A stretch of 64,000 nucleotides of DNA from Phenylobacterium sp. (GCA_018001015.1 JAGNIV010000011.1:60147-124146), one strand, 5' to 3'; counted from the stretch's first letter, positions 17,455-26,866 are shown. Notes: generated by a model from the sequence alone, not told the origin. A program made the numbers and translations.

Positions 17455-18674
17455 ATCGCCATCCCCAGGTGAGCGGCGACGGTGGCCACGTCCTTGTCGC
17501 CTCGGCCCGACAAGTTCAGCACCACGATCCCGCCCTTGCCGACCTCACGCGCCACGTCGCCCAGGCGGGCGATGGCGTGCGCGCTCTCGATGGCCGGCAG
17601 GATGCCCTCGAGTTCGGCCAGCAGCTTGAAGGCCTCAAGGCTCTCCAGGTCGGTGGCGGTGAGGTAGGTCGCCCGGCCGACATCGTGCAGCCAGGAATGC
17701 TCGGGACCGATGCCGGGATAGTCCAGGCCGGCCGAGATCGAGTGGGCCTCGGTGATCTGGCCTTCGGAATCCTGCAGGAGGTAGGTCATGTTGCCGTGCA
17801 GGACGCCGGGCCGGCCGCCGTTGATGGCCGCGGCGTGACGTCCGGTCTCCATGCCCTCGCCGGCCGCCTCGACGCCGATCAGCTTTACGCCCTCGTCGTT
17901 GAGGAAGGGGTGGAACATGCCGATGGCGTTGGAGCCGCCGCCCACGCAGGCGACCACGGCGTCGGGCAGGCGCCCCTCGGCCTCCATCACCTGCGCCTTG
18001 GTCTCGAGGCCAATCACCGACTGGAAGTCGCGCACCATCGCCGGATAGGGGTGCATGCCCGCGGCGGTGCCGATCAGGTAATAGGTGTCGTGGACGTTGG
18101 TGACCCAGTCGCGCAGGGCCTCGTTCATGGCGTCCTTGAGGGTCGCCGAGCCGGAGGTCACAGCCTCCACCCGGGCGCCCAGCAGGTTCATGCGGAAGAC
18201 GTTGGGCTTCTGCCGCTCCACGTCCACTGCGCCCATATAGACCACGCAGGGCAGGCCGTACTTGGCGCAGACCGTGGCCGAGGCCACCCCATGCTGACCC
18301 GCGCCGGTCTCGGCGATGATCCGGGTCTTGCCCATGCGCCGCGCCAGCAGGATCTGGCCGATGCAGTTGTTGATCTTGTGGGAGCCGGTGTGGTTCAGCT
18401 CCTCCCGCTTCAGATAGATCTTGGCGCCGCCAAAATGATCGGTCAGCCGCTCGGCGAAATAGAGCGGGCTGGGCCGGCCGACATAGTGCGTCAAAAGCCC
18501 GGAAAGCTCCGCCTGGAAGGCCGGATCAGCCTTGGCGGCCGCATAGGCCGCGTCCAGCTCATGAACCAGCGGCATCAGGGTCTCGGGCACATACTGGCCG
18601 CCGAAGTCCCCGAACCGCCCTTTGGCGTCGGGATAGGCGGCATAGTCGTTGGGCTTGGCGCTGGGCGCGTTCAC
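17451..18674 (-). CDS. trpB: Tryptophan synthase beta subunit
   Basis: This 407-residue PLP enzyme joins indole and serine into tryptophan. The PLP lysine is Lys100 in HTGSHKINN and the phosphate-binding loop is [22 protein letters not shown] at the N-terminus is the usual signature. It lies between trpF (42 bases upstream) and trpA (four-base overlap). Confidence 0.97.
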   Translation of the reverse strand: MNAPSAKPNDYAAYPDAKGRFGDFGGQYVPETLMPLVHELDAAYAAAKADPAFQAELSGLLTHYVGRPSPLYFAERLTDHFGGAKIYLKREELNHTGSHKINNCIGQILLARRMGKTRIIAETGAGQHGVASATVCAKYGLPCVVYMGAVDVERQKPNVFRMNLLGARVEAVTSGSATLKDAMNEALRDWVTNVHDTYYLIGTAAGMHPYPAMVRDFQSVIGLETKAQVMEAEGRLPDAVVACVGGGSNAIGMFHPFLNDEGVKLIGVEAAGEGMETGRHAAAINGGRPGVLHGNMTYLLQDSEGQITEAHSISAGLDYPGIGPEHSWLHDVGRATYLTATDLESLEAFKLLAELEGILPAIESAHAIARLGDVAREVGKGGIVVLNLSGRGDKDVATVAAHLGMAI

Positions 18675-18716
18675 GTCACTATCACTCGGCTCGGGATCGG
18701 GGCTCAGGCAATACGT

Positions 18717-19361
18717 TCAGGCGCGGCTTACGGCTTCAAGAAACGCCGTGATCAAGGCCGGGTCCTTTAGGCCGGGACCGCGCTCCACGCCAGAGGAAAC
18801 GTCCACCATGGGCGCGCCCGACAGCCTCACCGCATCGACGACGTTCCAAGGATCCAGGCCGCCGGCCAGGAACCATGGTTTTTGGAACCGGTGGCCCATC
18901 ATCAGGGTCCAGTCGAAGCGCGCGCCGTTGCCGCCGGGCAGCTCGGAGTCCTGCGGCGCCTTGGCGTCGAACATCAGGTGGTCGGTGGCCGCCTCGTAGG
19001 CCTTGGCCGCCGAGAGGTCGTGGGCGGTGGAGATCGACAGCGCCTTGATGATCCCGGCCCCGGTGCGCGCGGCGATAGCCCGCGCCCGCGCCGGGGTCTC
19101 CGCGCCGTGCAGCTGGAACAGGTCAGGCTTCAGGACGGCGTTCAGGCGGTCCACCAGCTCGTCGTCGGGGTCCACAGTCACCGCCACGATCTTCACGTGC
19201 TTGGCCCGCGCCTCCGCCGTCAGCCGCGCCGCGGCGTCAGGGGCGATGTTGCGGGGGCTCTTGGCGAAGAACATGAAGCCGATGTGGCTCACCCCACCGG
19301 CCACGGCGGCGCTCACCGTCTCGGGCGTGGAGAGGCCACAGATCTTGGTGGGCAGGGTCAT
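18717..19361 (-). CDS. trpF: Phosphoribosylanthranilate isomerase
   Basis: This 214-residue TIM-barrel enzyme converts N-(5-phosphoribosyl)anthranilate to the carboxyphenylamino-deoxyribulose phosphate, the step before indoleglycerol phosphate. KICGLSTPE carries the catalytic cysteine, FAKSPRNI and LFQLHG are conserved, and LAGGLDPWNV plus DVSSGVE bind phosphate. First gene of the trpFBA-accD-folC run; I saw no Trp-rich leader peptide in the 31 bases upstream. Confidence 0.95.
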   Translation of the reverse strand: MTLPTKICGLSTPETVSAAVAGGVSHIGFMFFAKSPRNIAPDAAARLTAEARAKHVKIVAVTVDPDDELVDRLNAVLKPDLFQLHGAETPARARAIAARTGAGIIKALSISTAHDLSAAKAYEAATDHLMFDAKAPQDSELPGGNGARFDWTLMMGHRFQKPWFLAGGLDPWNVVDAVRLSGAPMVDVSSGVERGPGLKDPALITAFLEAVSRA

Positions 19362-19392
19362 GCCGCCGATAAGGGCTATCGCGCCCTCGAAT

Positions 19393-19815
19393 TCAAGACT
19401 TGGCCTGGTTCTTCAGCAGGTCGCGGATCTCGATCAGCAGGGCTTCTTGCGGCGGCGGCGCGGGCTTTTCCGCCGGCGAGGCCTGCGCGTCGTGGCGGCG
19501 GATGGTGTTCACGCCCTTGACGATCAGGAACACCACCCAGGCCACGATCGTGAACTTGATCATGGTGTTGAGGAAGGCGCCGTACTGGATGGCCACCAGT
19601 TCGTTGGCCTTGGTCAGGGGATTGTCCGGCTTCAGCACCAGCTCCAGGTGCGAAAAGTCGACCCCGCTCAGCAGCAGGCCGATGGGCGGCATCACCACCT
19701 GGTCCACCAGGACCTTGACGATGTCGTTGAACGCCGCGCCGACAAGGACGCCGACGGCCAGGTCGATGACGTTGCCGCGGGCGATGAACTCGCGGAATTC
19801 ACTGAAGATGCTCAT
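19393..19815 (-). CDS. mscL: Large-conductance mechanosensitive channel
   Basis: The 140-residue protein has the MscL N-terminus with RGNVIDLAVGVLVGAAF forming the pore helix, a second transmembrane segment around FTIVAWVVFLIVKG, and a charged cytoplasmic C-terminal helix after a proline-rich linker. It forms a homopentameric inner-membrane valve that opens under hypo-osmotic shock. It sits between ihfB upstream and trpF downstream on the same strand with gaps of 8 and 31 bases. Confidence 0.97.
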   Translation of the reverse strand: MSIFSEFREFIARGNVIDLAVGVLVGAAFNDIVKVLVDQVVMPPIGLLLSGVDFSHLELVLKPDNPLTKANELVAIQYGAFLNTMIKFTIVAWVVFLIVKGVNTIRRHDAQASPAEKPAPPPQEALLIEIRDLLKNQAKS

Positions 19816-19823
19816 GGACGCGC

Positions 19824-20108
19824 CTATTCGTCGGCGTTGAGCCGCTCGCGCAGTTCCTTGCCGCTCTTGAAGAAGGGCACGTGCTTGGCGCGGACCTCGA
19901 CGGCCTCGCCGGTGCGCGGATTGCGGCCGGCCCGGGCGTCGCGCGAGCGGACGGACAGCGCGCCGAAGCCACGCAGTTCCACCCGGCCACCGTTCTCCAG
20001 GGCCTGGATCATGCGCTCAAGGATCACCCCCACCACGCGCTCGATATCGCGCTGGGTGAGGTGCGGGTTTTCCTCAGCGAGTTTGGCGATCAGCTCAGAC
20101 TTGATCAT
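19824..20108 (-). CDS. ihfB: Integration host factor beta subunit
   Basis: This 94-residue HU/IHF-family protein starts [11 protein letters not shown] and contains [11 protein letters not shown] and the DNA-contacting arm [12 protein letters not shown]. With IHF-alpha it bends DNA at specific sites for replication, recombination and transcription. Gene order rpsA-ihfB is common in proteobacteria. A terminator separates it from rpsA, so it probably has its own promoter in 20109-20328. Confidence 0.95.
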   Translation of the reverse strand: MIKSELIAKLAEENPHLTQRDIERVVGVILERMIQALENGGRVELRGFGALSVRSRDARAGRNPRTGEAVEVRAKHVPFFKSGKELRERLNADE

Positions 20109-20328
20109 GCCTTCTTCCGGTCGTTCGGCTGCGGAACATGGTCGAGTCCCTGAGGATGTTCAAGGCAGGAAAAGGGTTTACGGCCCGGTGACGGTCATCT
20201 GCACCGAAAGCTTGGGCTGACCTGTCCCAAATCGGGGCCCTGACGGGGTGGCTGGCGTGACGAGGCTCGCTGTTGGACATCCGACGCGGAGGGGGAGGGA
20301 CGTCGGTCAACTCAGGATAGTGCGATTT

Positions 20329-20367
20329 TCGAAAAAGAAAACGGCGGACCGGTTTCCCGATCCGCCG
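20329..20367 (-). terminator. Rho-independent terminator after rpsA
   Basis: On the minus strand CGGCGGATCGG and CCGGTCCGCCG form an 11-base stem (one imperfect pair) around a short loop at 20342-20367. A run rich in T (complement of GAAAAAGAAAA) follows. It lies 31 bases after the rpsA stop. Confidence 0.8.
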
Positions 20368-20398
20368 CTCTCAGGTCTTTGCCGAAGGTCGTGAACGA

Positions 20399-22108
20399 TT
20401 AGTCGTTCTTGGCCTTCTCGCGCAGGGCGGCGCCGAGGATGTCGCCCAGCGAGGCGCCGGAGTCCGACGAGCCGAACTGCTCGATGGCTTCCTTTTCCTC
20501 GGCCATTTCCAGAGCCTTGATCGACAGCCCCACCCGACGGGCGGCCTTGTCGACGGTGGTGATCTGGGCGTCGACGCGGTCGCCGACGGCGAAGCGCTCG
20601 GGGCGCTGGTCGGCGCGGTCGCGGCTGAGGTCGGACTTGCGCACGAAGGCGGTCATCGGGGCCTCGTCCTCACCGAAGCGGACTTCGATGCCGCCGGTGG
20701 TGACTTCGGTCACGGTGACGGTGACGGTCTGGCCCTTGCGGAAGCCGTCGCCCACCATCGGATCGCCGGCCAGCTGCTTGATGCCGAGCGAGATGCGTTC
20801 CTTCTCGACGTCGACGTCCAGCACCCGGGCCTTGACCATTTCGCCCTTGTGATACTTGGCGATGGCTTCTTCGCCCGACGCCGTCCAGTCGAGGTCCGAG
20901 AGGTGGACCATGCCGTCGATGTCGTTTTCCAGGCCGATGAACAGGCCGAACTCGGTGGCGTTCTTGACCTCGCCTTCCACGGTCGAACCGACCGGGTGCG
21001 CCGCGACGAACGCGTCCCAAGGATTGTCCATGGCCTGCTTCAGGCCGAGCGAGACGCGACGCTTGGACGGATCGACGTCCAGGACCACGACCTCAACCTC
21101 TTGGCTGGTGGAGACGATCTTGCCCGGATGGACGTTCTTCTTGGTCCAGGACATTTCCGACACGTGAACCAGGCCCTCGACCCCGGCTTCCAGCTCCACG
21201 AAGGCGCCGTAGTCGGTGATGTTGGTGATCCGGCCGGTGAACTTCGCGCCGACCGGGTACTTGGCTTCGACGCCGTCCCAGGGGTCGGACTGCAGCTGCT
21301 TCATGCCGAGGCTGATGCGCTGGGTGTCGGGGTTGATCTTGACGATCTGCACCTTGACGGTGTCGCCCACGGCCAGGACCTGGCTGGGGTGATTGACGCG
21401 CTTCCAGCTCATGTCGGTGACGTGCAGCAGGCCGTCGATGCCGCCCAGGTCCACGAAGGCGCCGTAGTCGGTGATGTTCTTGACCACGCCTTCGCGGATC
21501 TCGCCCTCTTGCAGCTGGGAGACCAGCTCGGTGCGCTGTTCGGCGCGGGCTTCTTCCAGGATCGCGCGACGCGAGACGACGATGTTGCCGCGGGGGCGGT
21601 CCATCTTGAGGATGGCGAAGGGCTGTTCCTTGCCCATCAGCGGGCCGACGTCGCGCACGGGGCGGATGTCGACCTGCGAACCGGGCAGGAAGGCCGAGGC
21701 ACCGCCGAGGTCGACGGTGAAGCCGCCCTTCACGCGGCCGACGATGGAGCCCATCACCGGTTCGTTCTTCTCGTAGACGCCTTCCAGACGGGTCCAGGCC
21801 TCTTCGCGGCGGGCCTTGTCGCGGCTGATGACCGCTTCGCCCATGGCGTTCTCGACGCGCTCGAGGAAGACCTCGACGGTGGAACCGACCACGATGGGGG
21901 CGGGATCATCGCCTTCCTGGTTGAATTCCTTCAGGGACACGCGGCCCTCGGTCTTCAGACCCACGTCGATGATCGCGAAATCCTTCTCGATCCCGACCAC
22001 GATCCCCTTGACCACCACGCCTTCCATGAAGTCGCGGCCGCCCATGGACTCGTCCAGCAGGGCGGAGAAGTCGTCGCGGGAGGGGGACAGGCTCATATCG
22101 TCAGCCAT
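20399..22108 (-). CDS. rpsA: 30S ribosomal protein S1
   Basis: The 569-residue protein is built of six S1 RNA-binding repeats, recognisable by repeated blocks such as DYGAFVDLGGIDGLLHVTDM, DYGAFVELEAGVEGLVHVSE and EFGLFIGLENDIDGMVHLSD. It binds mRNA and brings it to the 30S subunit. It lies downstream of cmk with 177 bases between, and ends at a clear terminator. An alternative start 15 bases downstream (MSLSPSRDD) is possible. Confidence 0.97.
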   Translation of the reverse strand: MADDMSLSPSRDDFSALLDESMGGRDFMEGVVVKGIVVGIEKDFAIIDVGLKTEGRVSLKEFNQEGDDPAPIVVGSTVEVFLERVENAMGEAVISRDKARREEAWTRLEGVYEKNEPVMGSIVGRVKGGFTVDLGGASAFLPGSQVDIRPVRDVGPLMGKEQPFAILKMDRPRGNIVVSRRAILEEARAEQRTELVSQLQEGEIREGVVKNITDYGAFVDLGGIDGLLHVTDMSWKRVNHPSQVLAVGDTVKVQIVKINPDTQRISLGMKQLQSDPWDGVEAKYPVGAKFTGRITNITDYGAFVELEAGVEGLVHVSEMSWTKKNVHPGKIVSTSQEVEVVVLDVDPSKRRVSLGLKQAMDNPWDAFVAAHPVGSTVEGEVKNATEFGLFIGLENDIDGMVHLSDLDWTASGEEAIAKYHKGEMVKARVLDVDVEKERISLGIKQLAGDPMVGDGFRKGQTVTVTVTEVTTGGIEVRFGEDEAPMTAFVRKSDLSRDRADQRPERFAVGDRVDAQITTVDKAARRVGLSIKALEMAEEKEAIEQFGSSDSGASLGDILGAALREKAKND

Positions 22109-22285
22109 AATATTCTTTCGTCTTTCAGATGACGCCGTCCGTGAAACGGATCTGGTCCGACACGCAAATCGCGTTCGGAGTCCCGGCGTCGGGTTAAGGG
22201 TTGCAAACCGAAGGCGTCGGGGCGGACCCCAGCGCGGTGAATTTCGCCCGCAGCCATCGAGGGAAAGGAACGTTTGGATTGCCCG

Positions 22286-22936
22286 TCAGGAAGTTTCCCA
22301 CCGGGCTCGCGCCGCCTCGACCGTGCGGCGGGCCGCATCGGTGGCCTGCTCTATAGTCATTTCAGTGGTATCCAGCAAGACGGCGTCGGCGGCGGCCACC
22401 ATGGGGCTGTCGGCCCGGCCCCCGTCGCGTTCGTCGCGCTTGCGGATGTCGGCCAGGATCTCGGCCAGCTCGACCTGCTCACCCTGCCCCCTCAGCTGCT
22501 TCCAGCGCCGCTGCGCCCGGACCTCCGGCGTGGCGGTGACATAGAGCTTTGCCGGCGCCTCCGGGCAGATGACGGTGCCCATGTCACGCCCGTCCAGCAC
22601 CGCGCCTTCCGGCGTGTGCGCGAAGGCCAGCTGCAGCTCGCGCAGGGCCAGGCGCACGGCCGAATGCACCGCCACCCGGCTGGCGCACTCGCCCGCGCCC
22701 CGCGTGCGGAACGCCGGATCGTCCAGCATGGCGGCCGTCAGTCTCAGGGCCACGGCCCCGGCGTCCTGCTCGCTGTCCAGGTCCTTGCCGGCCCGCTGGG
22801 TGAGAACCCCCACCGCCCGATAGAGTAGCCCCGAATCCAGCACCGGCACGTCGTAGAGCGCCCCCAGCCGGTGAGCGATGGTCCCCTTGCCCGAGGCCGC
22901 CGGCCCATCGACGGTGATGATGAAGGGAGGTTTCAA
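22286..22936 (-). CDS. cmk: Cytidylate kinase
   Basis: This 216-residue NMP kinase phosphorylates CMP and dCMP. The P-loop is GPAASGKGT near residue 11, LDGRDMGTVICP is the substrate region, and AQRRWKQL and RDERDGGRADSPM fit the lid. The start appears to be a TTG at 22936; no better start precedes the P-loop. cmk-rpsA linkage is conserved in many bacteria. Confidence 0.93.
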   Translation of the reverse strand: MKPPFIITVDGPAASGKGTIAHRLGALYDVPVLDSGLLYRAVGVLTQRAGKDLDSEQDAGAVALRLTAAMLDDPAFRTRGAGECASRVAVHSAVRLALRELQLAFAHTPEGAVLDGRDMGTVICPEAPAKLYVTATPEVRAQRRWKQLRGQGEQVELAEILADIRKRDERDGGRADSPMVAAADAVLLDTTEMTIEQATDAARRTVEAARARWETS

Positions 22937-22958
22937 AGCGCGGTCCAGTTCTGCGTCC

Positions 22959-23207
22959 CTTCTCCCCTTACGGGAGAAGGTGGCCGGTCGGAGACCGGTC
23001 GGATGAGGGGTCGCGCTGACTCTACAGAATAATTCCCGTCATCCCGGACGGCCGCCAGGCCGATCCGGGACCCAGGGGCCATGCGCACCGCCCCTGGGTC
23101 CCGGCTCTCCGCTTCGCTACGGCCGGGATGACGGCGTGGGTTTGTTTGAGAAGCCTCTCGCCCCCTCATCCGCCCCTGCTCCGCAGGGGCGCCCGCAAGG
23201 GGAGAAG
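22959..23207. repeat. Nested REPIN-like element: outer family A pair around a GTCATCCCGG-type pair
   Basis: The outer left arm (22959-23010) starts CTTCTCCCCTTACGGGAGAA and repeats the GGTCGGAGACCGG hairpin and GATGAGGGG seen at 12902. The right arm (23162-23207) runs CCCCTCATCC to AAGGGGAGAAG. Inside, 23036-23135, a second inverted pair starts CCGTCATCCCGG and ends CCGGGATGACGG. The layout is the same as at 12902-13177 but with a different inner family. It lies between aroA and cmk. Confidence 0.8.
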
Positions 23208-23230
23208 AGTTTCGCGGTGCGGCGATCTTC

Positions 23231-24553
23231 TCACGCCAGGTCCCCGCCCAGGCCGCGCATCATCTCTACGAAGCCCGGGAAACTGGTGGCGATCATGCCC
23301 GGCTCGTCGACACGGACCGCGTCGTCCGAGGCCAGGCCCATCACCAGGTGCGACATGGCGATCCGATGGTCGCCCCGGGTGACCACGCTGGCCCCGCCGG
23401 CCGCCGGATGGTTGCCCCGTGCGGCCCCCACCACGATCAGGCCCTCGGGCTCCTCCTCGACCCCGATGCCGCAGGCCGCCAGCCCCGCCGCCATCAGGGC
23501 GATGCGATCGCTCTCCTTGACCCGCATCTCGCCGATGCCGCGCATGTGGGTGGGGCCGTCGGCGAAGGCCGCGGCCACCGCCAGGATCGGGTACTCGTCG
23601 ATCATCGAGGGCGCGCGCTCAGGCGGCACGTCCACACCGCGCATCGCCGAGTGGCGCGCCGTGACGTCCCCCACCTGCTCGCCGCCTTCGTCGCGCAGGT
23701 TGGCGATGGTCAGGTCGGCGCCCATCTCCCGCAGCGTCGTGAACAGGCCGGTGCGCAGCACATTGAGCAGCACGCCTTCCACCGTCACCTCCGAGCCCGG
23801 CGTGATCAGGGCCGCCACCAGGGGGAAGGCCGCCGAGGAGGGATCCCCCGGCACGACGATCTTCGTACCCGTCAGGGTCTGCCCCCCCGGCAGGTCGATG
23901 TGGCGCTCGCCGTCGCGGTCCTCCACGTGGACCACCGCGCCGAAGGCCCGCAGCATCCGCTCGGTGTGATCCCGCGTCGCCTCCGGCTCGATGACACCGG
24001 CCCCGCCTTGTGCGTGCAGCCCGGCCAGCAACACGGCGGACTTCACCTGGGCCGAGGGCTCGGGCAGCCGGTAGTCGATGCGCGTCAGGCCCCCGCCCTG
24101 CAGGGTCAGGGGCAGCCGCCCGCCGGTGCGGCAGGCGAAGCTCGCCCCCATCGCCGTCAGCGGCTTCATCACCCGGTTCATCGGCCGACCGCGCAGGGAG
24201 GCGTCGCCGGTGAAGGTGGCGCTGATGGGGAACCCGGCCGCCGCCCCCATGATCAGCCGCACCCCGGTGCCGGCGTTGCCGCAGTCGATCACGTCGTCGG
24301 GCTCGGAAAACCCGCCCCGACCCTCCACGCGCCAGGCGCCTGCCCCCAGGTGGGTCACGGTCGCGCCGAACGCCCGCATGGCCTGGGCAGTGCGCAGCAC
24401 ATCGTCGCCTTCGAGTAGACCCTCGATCTCTGTCGTTCCGGTCGCCAGCGCCCCGAAGATGAGCGCGCGATGGGAAATCGACTTGTCGCCCGGGGCGCGC
24501 ACGCGGCCCCGCAGCGGGCCGCCGCGTTTCGCGGTCAGTCCTGCCGACGTCAT
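23231..24553 (-). CDS. aroA: 3-phosphoshikimate 1-carboxyvinyltransferase (EPSP synthase)
   Basis: I start at the ATG at 24553 ([11 protein letters not shown]), 440 residues, because the family begins close to the PEP/shikimate-binding block [13 protein letters not shown]; the frame stays open 31 codons further up without support. [11 protein letters not shown] and the SDRIALMA region are conserved. The enzyme makes EPSP for aromatic amino acids, so it functionally complements the nearby trp genes. Transcribed toward cmk, with a nested repeat element between. Confidence 0.95.
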   Translation of the reverse strand: MTSAGLTAKRGGPLRGRVRAPGDKSISHRALIFGALATGTTEIEGLLEGDDVLRTAQAMRAFGATVTHLGAGAWRVEGRGGFSEPDDVIDCGNAGTGVRLIMGAAAGFPISATFTGDASLRGRPMNRVMKPLTAMGASFACRTGGRLPLTLQGGGLTRIDYRLPEPSAQVKSAVLLAGLHAQGGAGVIEPEATRDHTERMLRAFGAVVHVEDRDGERHIDLPGGQTLTGTKIVVPGDPSSAAFPLVAALITPGSEVTVEGVLLNVLRTGLFTTLREMGADLTIANLRDEGGEQVGDVTARHSAMRGVDVPPERAPSMIDEYPILAVAAAFADGPTHMRGIGEMRVKESDRIALMAAGLAACGIGVEEEPEGLIVVGAARGNHPAAGGASVVTRGDHRIAMSHLVMGLASDDAVRVDEPGMIATSFPGFVEMMRGLGGDLA

Positions 24554-24670
24554 GGGAATGCCAAGCCTCCTTAAGGCTCTGCTGTTGTCACGAGGGGGTT
24601 TGCTTTTGACAGCGGCGCTGGCCCGTGGCAAGGGACCCGGCTTCATTCGAACCCCTTAGAGGCTTAGCCC

Positions 24671-25147
24671 TTGGCCAATCCCGAACTGGGCGCAAAGCAG
24701 ATCTGTCCGAACTGCCAAGCGAAGTTCTACGACCTCACCCGTCGTCCCGCCCGTTGCCCGAAATGCGCCACCGAGTTCGACCCCGACGAGGCTGTCCGCA
24801 GCCGCCGGAGCCGTTCGCGCGTCGCCCCCACCGACCATGAGGTCGAGGAGGAGGGCGAAGCCCAGGTGCGCGGCAAGTCGGAGGCCGACGACGACGAGGA
24901 AGAAGAAGAGGTCGTCACCCCGGAACTCGACGAAGTGGTCGACGCCCCGATCATCCCCGGCGACGACGATGACGACGACGCCGAACCGGGCGCCACGCCC
25001 GAGGACGAGCTCGCCGGCTTCTCCGAGGACGAGGAAGACCTCGAGGAGGACACCGACGACGTGCCCTTCCTGGAAGATGAGGAAGACGACTTCGACGACA
25101 CCGAAATCGAGGGTCTGCCCGGGGAGGGCGACGTCGAGGACCGCTGA
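24671..25147 (+). CDS. FYDLN-acid domain protein (TIGR02300-type)
   Basis: The start is a TTG at 24671 with AGAGG eight bases upstream. Residues 11-35 hold a small zinc ribbon, CPNCQAKFYDL...CPKC, which matches the FYDLN signature of an alphaproteobacterial family of unknown function. The rest is extremely acidic, with runs such as DDDEEEEE and DDDDDD, and ends EGDVEDR. The low-complexity tail suggests a disordered, possibly metal- or protein-binding region. It is divergent from aroA and precedes tRNA-Ala, as I recall for related genomes. Function unknown. Confidence 0.85.
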   Translation: MANPELGAKQICPNCQAKFYDLTRRPARCPKCATEFDPDEAVRSRRSRSRVAPTDHEVEEEGEAQVRGKSEADDDEEEEEVVTPELDEVVDAPIIPGDDDDDDAEPGATPEDELAGFSEDEEDLEEDTDDVPFLEDEEDDFDDTEIEGLPGEGDVEDR

Positions 25148-25162
25148 TTTTCTCTGCGACAA

Positions 25163-25192
25163 CCCGCCTGCAAATTTCCTGTGCAGGCGGGC
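25163..25192 (+). terminator. Probable terminator hairpin after the FYDLN-acid gene
   Basis: CCCGCCTGCA (25163-25172) pairs perfectly with TGCAGGCGGG (25182-25191) around a nine-base loop, 15 bases after the stop codon. Only a weak T-containing stretch (CTTGAT) follows, so termination may be partial. Confidence 0.55.
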
Positions 25193-25275
25193 TTGATCGC
25201 AGCGAACTGTCAGACTAGGTTCCGCGCCTCTTCGGGGAAGGCCTTTCAGCCGCCTCCGGAGAAACCCGAGACCTC

Positions 25276-25351
<76 letters not shown>

Positions 25352-25354
25352 TAA

Positions 25355-25390
25355 CGGCCGCTTCCCACCGGAAGCGGCCGTTTCCATTTG
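25355..25390 (+). terminator. Rho-independent terminator after tRNA-Ala
   Basis: CGGCCGCTTCC and GGAAGCGGCCG form a strong perfect stem with a short loop, followed by TTTCCATTT. It starts four bases after the tRNA 3' end. Confidence 0.85.
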
Positions 25391-25430
25391 GGGGTGTCGG
25401 TCAGGGCGCACGGCATCGCCGCCCCACGCC

Positions 25431-25643
25431 GCTCATCCCGGCGAAGGCCGGGACCCAGATTCATCTCAGGCTTTCGATCAGGACCCCGTTTGTGTGGTTC
25501 GTGAGGTTCGTGGTTCCAATTCTTCCGGCCGTGACGCCACAGAGGCCCATCAGATTGACCACGAACCTCACGAACCTCACGAACGGTGGATCATCCCCGA
25601 CGTGAGGAGGTGAATCTGGATCCCGGCCTTCGCCGGGACGAGC
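25431..25643. repeat. REPIN-like family B2 element with a different inverted repeat nested inside
   Basis: The outer arms are GCTCATCCCGGCGAAGG at 25431 and CCTTCGCCGGGACGAGC ending at 25643 (one mismatch). Inside, GGTTCGTGAGGTTCGTGGT (25496-25514) is the exact reverse complement of 25558-25576. That inner arm is itself a near tandem repeat of GGTTCGTG. This element fills most of the 363-base gap between tRNA-Ala and the oxidase at 25715; no gene was seen in the gap. Confidence 0.85.
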
Positions 25644-25714
25644 GGGAGGGGTGATATCTGTCGCTCCAAGCCCAGCCCTTCTGATGCTATTCTCCACCAT
25701 CGAGAGGAGCCAGC

Positions 25715-26299
25715 ATGTCCATGTACCATCAGGGTCAACGCGACCTGCAGGACGCCTTCAGCAGCCGCGCCCTGGCCGACCGGCTGGACGAGACCCTGCG
25801 CCACGACCAATTCACGGAGCGGGACGCGGCCTTCATCGGCGAGCAGAGCTTCTTCTTCCTGGCGACGGCTGACGATCAGGGGCGCCCCGACTGCTCCTTC
25901 AAGGGTGGGTCTGCCGGTTTCGCGCGGGTCATCGCGCCGGATACGCTGATCTTCCCCGACTATGACGGCAACGGCATGTTCCGCAGCCTGGGCAACCTGA
26001 CCGCCAATCCCAATGTCGGCCTGCTGTTCCTGTCGGTGGGCGAGCGGCCCCAGCGCCTGCGGGTCAACGGGACCGCCGAAGTCGTGGCCGATGACCCACT
26101 GCTGGCCCAAATCCCCGGCGCCCAGCTCCTGGTGCGGGTGACGCCCCGCGACATCTTCCCCAACTGCCCGCGCTACATCCCGACCCTGACGGTCACCGCC
26201 CCCTCGGTCCACGCCCCGGAGGCCGACAAGCCGATGGTCGAGGCCGACTGGAAGACTTTCCCCATGTTCGCGGACGTGGTCCCGCCGCGACGAGTCTAG
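25715..26299 (+). CDS. Pyridoxamine 5'-phosphate oxidase-fold (split-barrel flavin) protein
   Basis: The 194-residue protein has the split-barrel pattern seen in PNPOx-like proteins: FFFLATADDQGRPDCSFKGG (residues about 46-65), FPDYDGNGMFRSLGNL and NPNVGLLFL. Members bind FMN, F420 or haem; this subgroup is usually called pyridoxamine 5'-phosphate oxidase family without a proven substrate. The ATG at 25715 has GAGAGGAG just upstream. It ends convergently with rpiB, overlapping by four bases. True vitamin B6 oxidase activity is unlikely to be deducible from this. Confidence 0.8.
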   Translation: MSMYHQGQRDLQDAFSSRALADRLDETLRHDQFTERDAAFIGEQSFFFLATADDQGRPDCSFKGGSAGFARVIAPDTLIFPDYDGNGMFRSLGNLTANPNVGLLFLSVGERPQRLRVNGTAEVVADDPLLAQIPGAQLLVRVTPRDIFPNCPRYIPTLTVTAPSVHAPEADKPMVEADWKTFPMFADVVPPRRV

Positions 26300-26754
26300 A
26301 CGTCGCCCTCCAGCGCCATGATCATCTCCACCCGCGGCGCGTGCCGGCCGCCGTCGAACGGGGCGGCGAGGAACGCGTCGACGATGTCGAGCGCCAGGCC
26401 CTCCCCCACCACGCGCGCGCCGATCGCCAGCATGTTGGCGTCGTTGTGCTGGCGGATCATGCGGGCCGAGAAGGTCTCGGCGCAGACCCCGCAGCGCACG
26501 CCCCTGACCTTGTTGGCCGCCATCATGATCCCCTGGCCGGTGCCGCACAGGATGATCCCGAACCGGCAGTCCCCCGAGGCGACCCGCCGCGCCGCCGCCG
26601 CGCCGTGCTCGGGATAGGGCGTGCTTTCGGGCGTCGTCGGTCCGATATCCACCACCTCCCAGCCCTGGTCGGCGATGTGGGCGGCGATGGCCTGTCGCAG
26701 CGCGATGGCGGAGTGGTCGCTGGACAAGACGACGCGGCGGTTGCTGGCGGTCAT
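26296..26754 (-). CDS. rpiB: Ribose 5-phosphate isomerase B
   Basis: This 152-residue RpiB/LacAB-family enzyme interconverts ribose 5-phosphate and ribulose 5-phosphate. Visible are the N-terminal SSDHSAIALR, the catalytic Cys70 in ILCGTGQGIMMAANK, and the R-H-N-D-A-N block (IRQHNDANML) that binds the phosphate. Length is typical. Divergent from the hsp20 gene; the region between holds a heat-shock promoter directed the other way. Confidence 0.94.
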   Translation of the reverse strand: MTASNRRVVLSSDHSAIALRQAIAAHIADQGWEVVDIGPTTPESTPYPEHGAAAARRVASGDCRFGIILCGTGQGIMMAANKVRGVRCGVCAETFSARMIRQHNDANMLAIGARVVGEGLALDIVDAFLAAPFDGGRHAPRVEMIMALEGDV

Positions 26755-26837
26755 GGATGGGTCCCAATGCGATCTGCGGCCCGACCGACGTGGATCAGGC
26801 GCTCGGGCTTCCTACAGGGCCCTCCACGGCCCCGCCA

Positions 26838-26866
26838 TTGAAAGCCCAGCCTCCCCGCCCCATCTA
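26838..26866 (+). promoter_or_regulatory. Sigma-32 (RpoH)-type heat-shock promoter of hsp20
   Basis: TTGAAA at 26838-26843 and CCCCATCTA at 26858-26866, 14 bases apart, match the RpoH consensus (CTTGAAA and CCCCATNT). Transcription would begin about 60 bases before the hsp20 start codon. The sites are read directly; use by RpoH is inferred. Confidence 0.8.

Noticed and set aside
19362-19392. Possible trp attenuator upstream of trpF
   Set aside because: The gap to mscL is only 31 bases with no Trp codons or hairpins.
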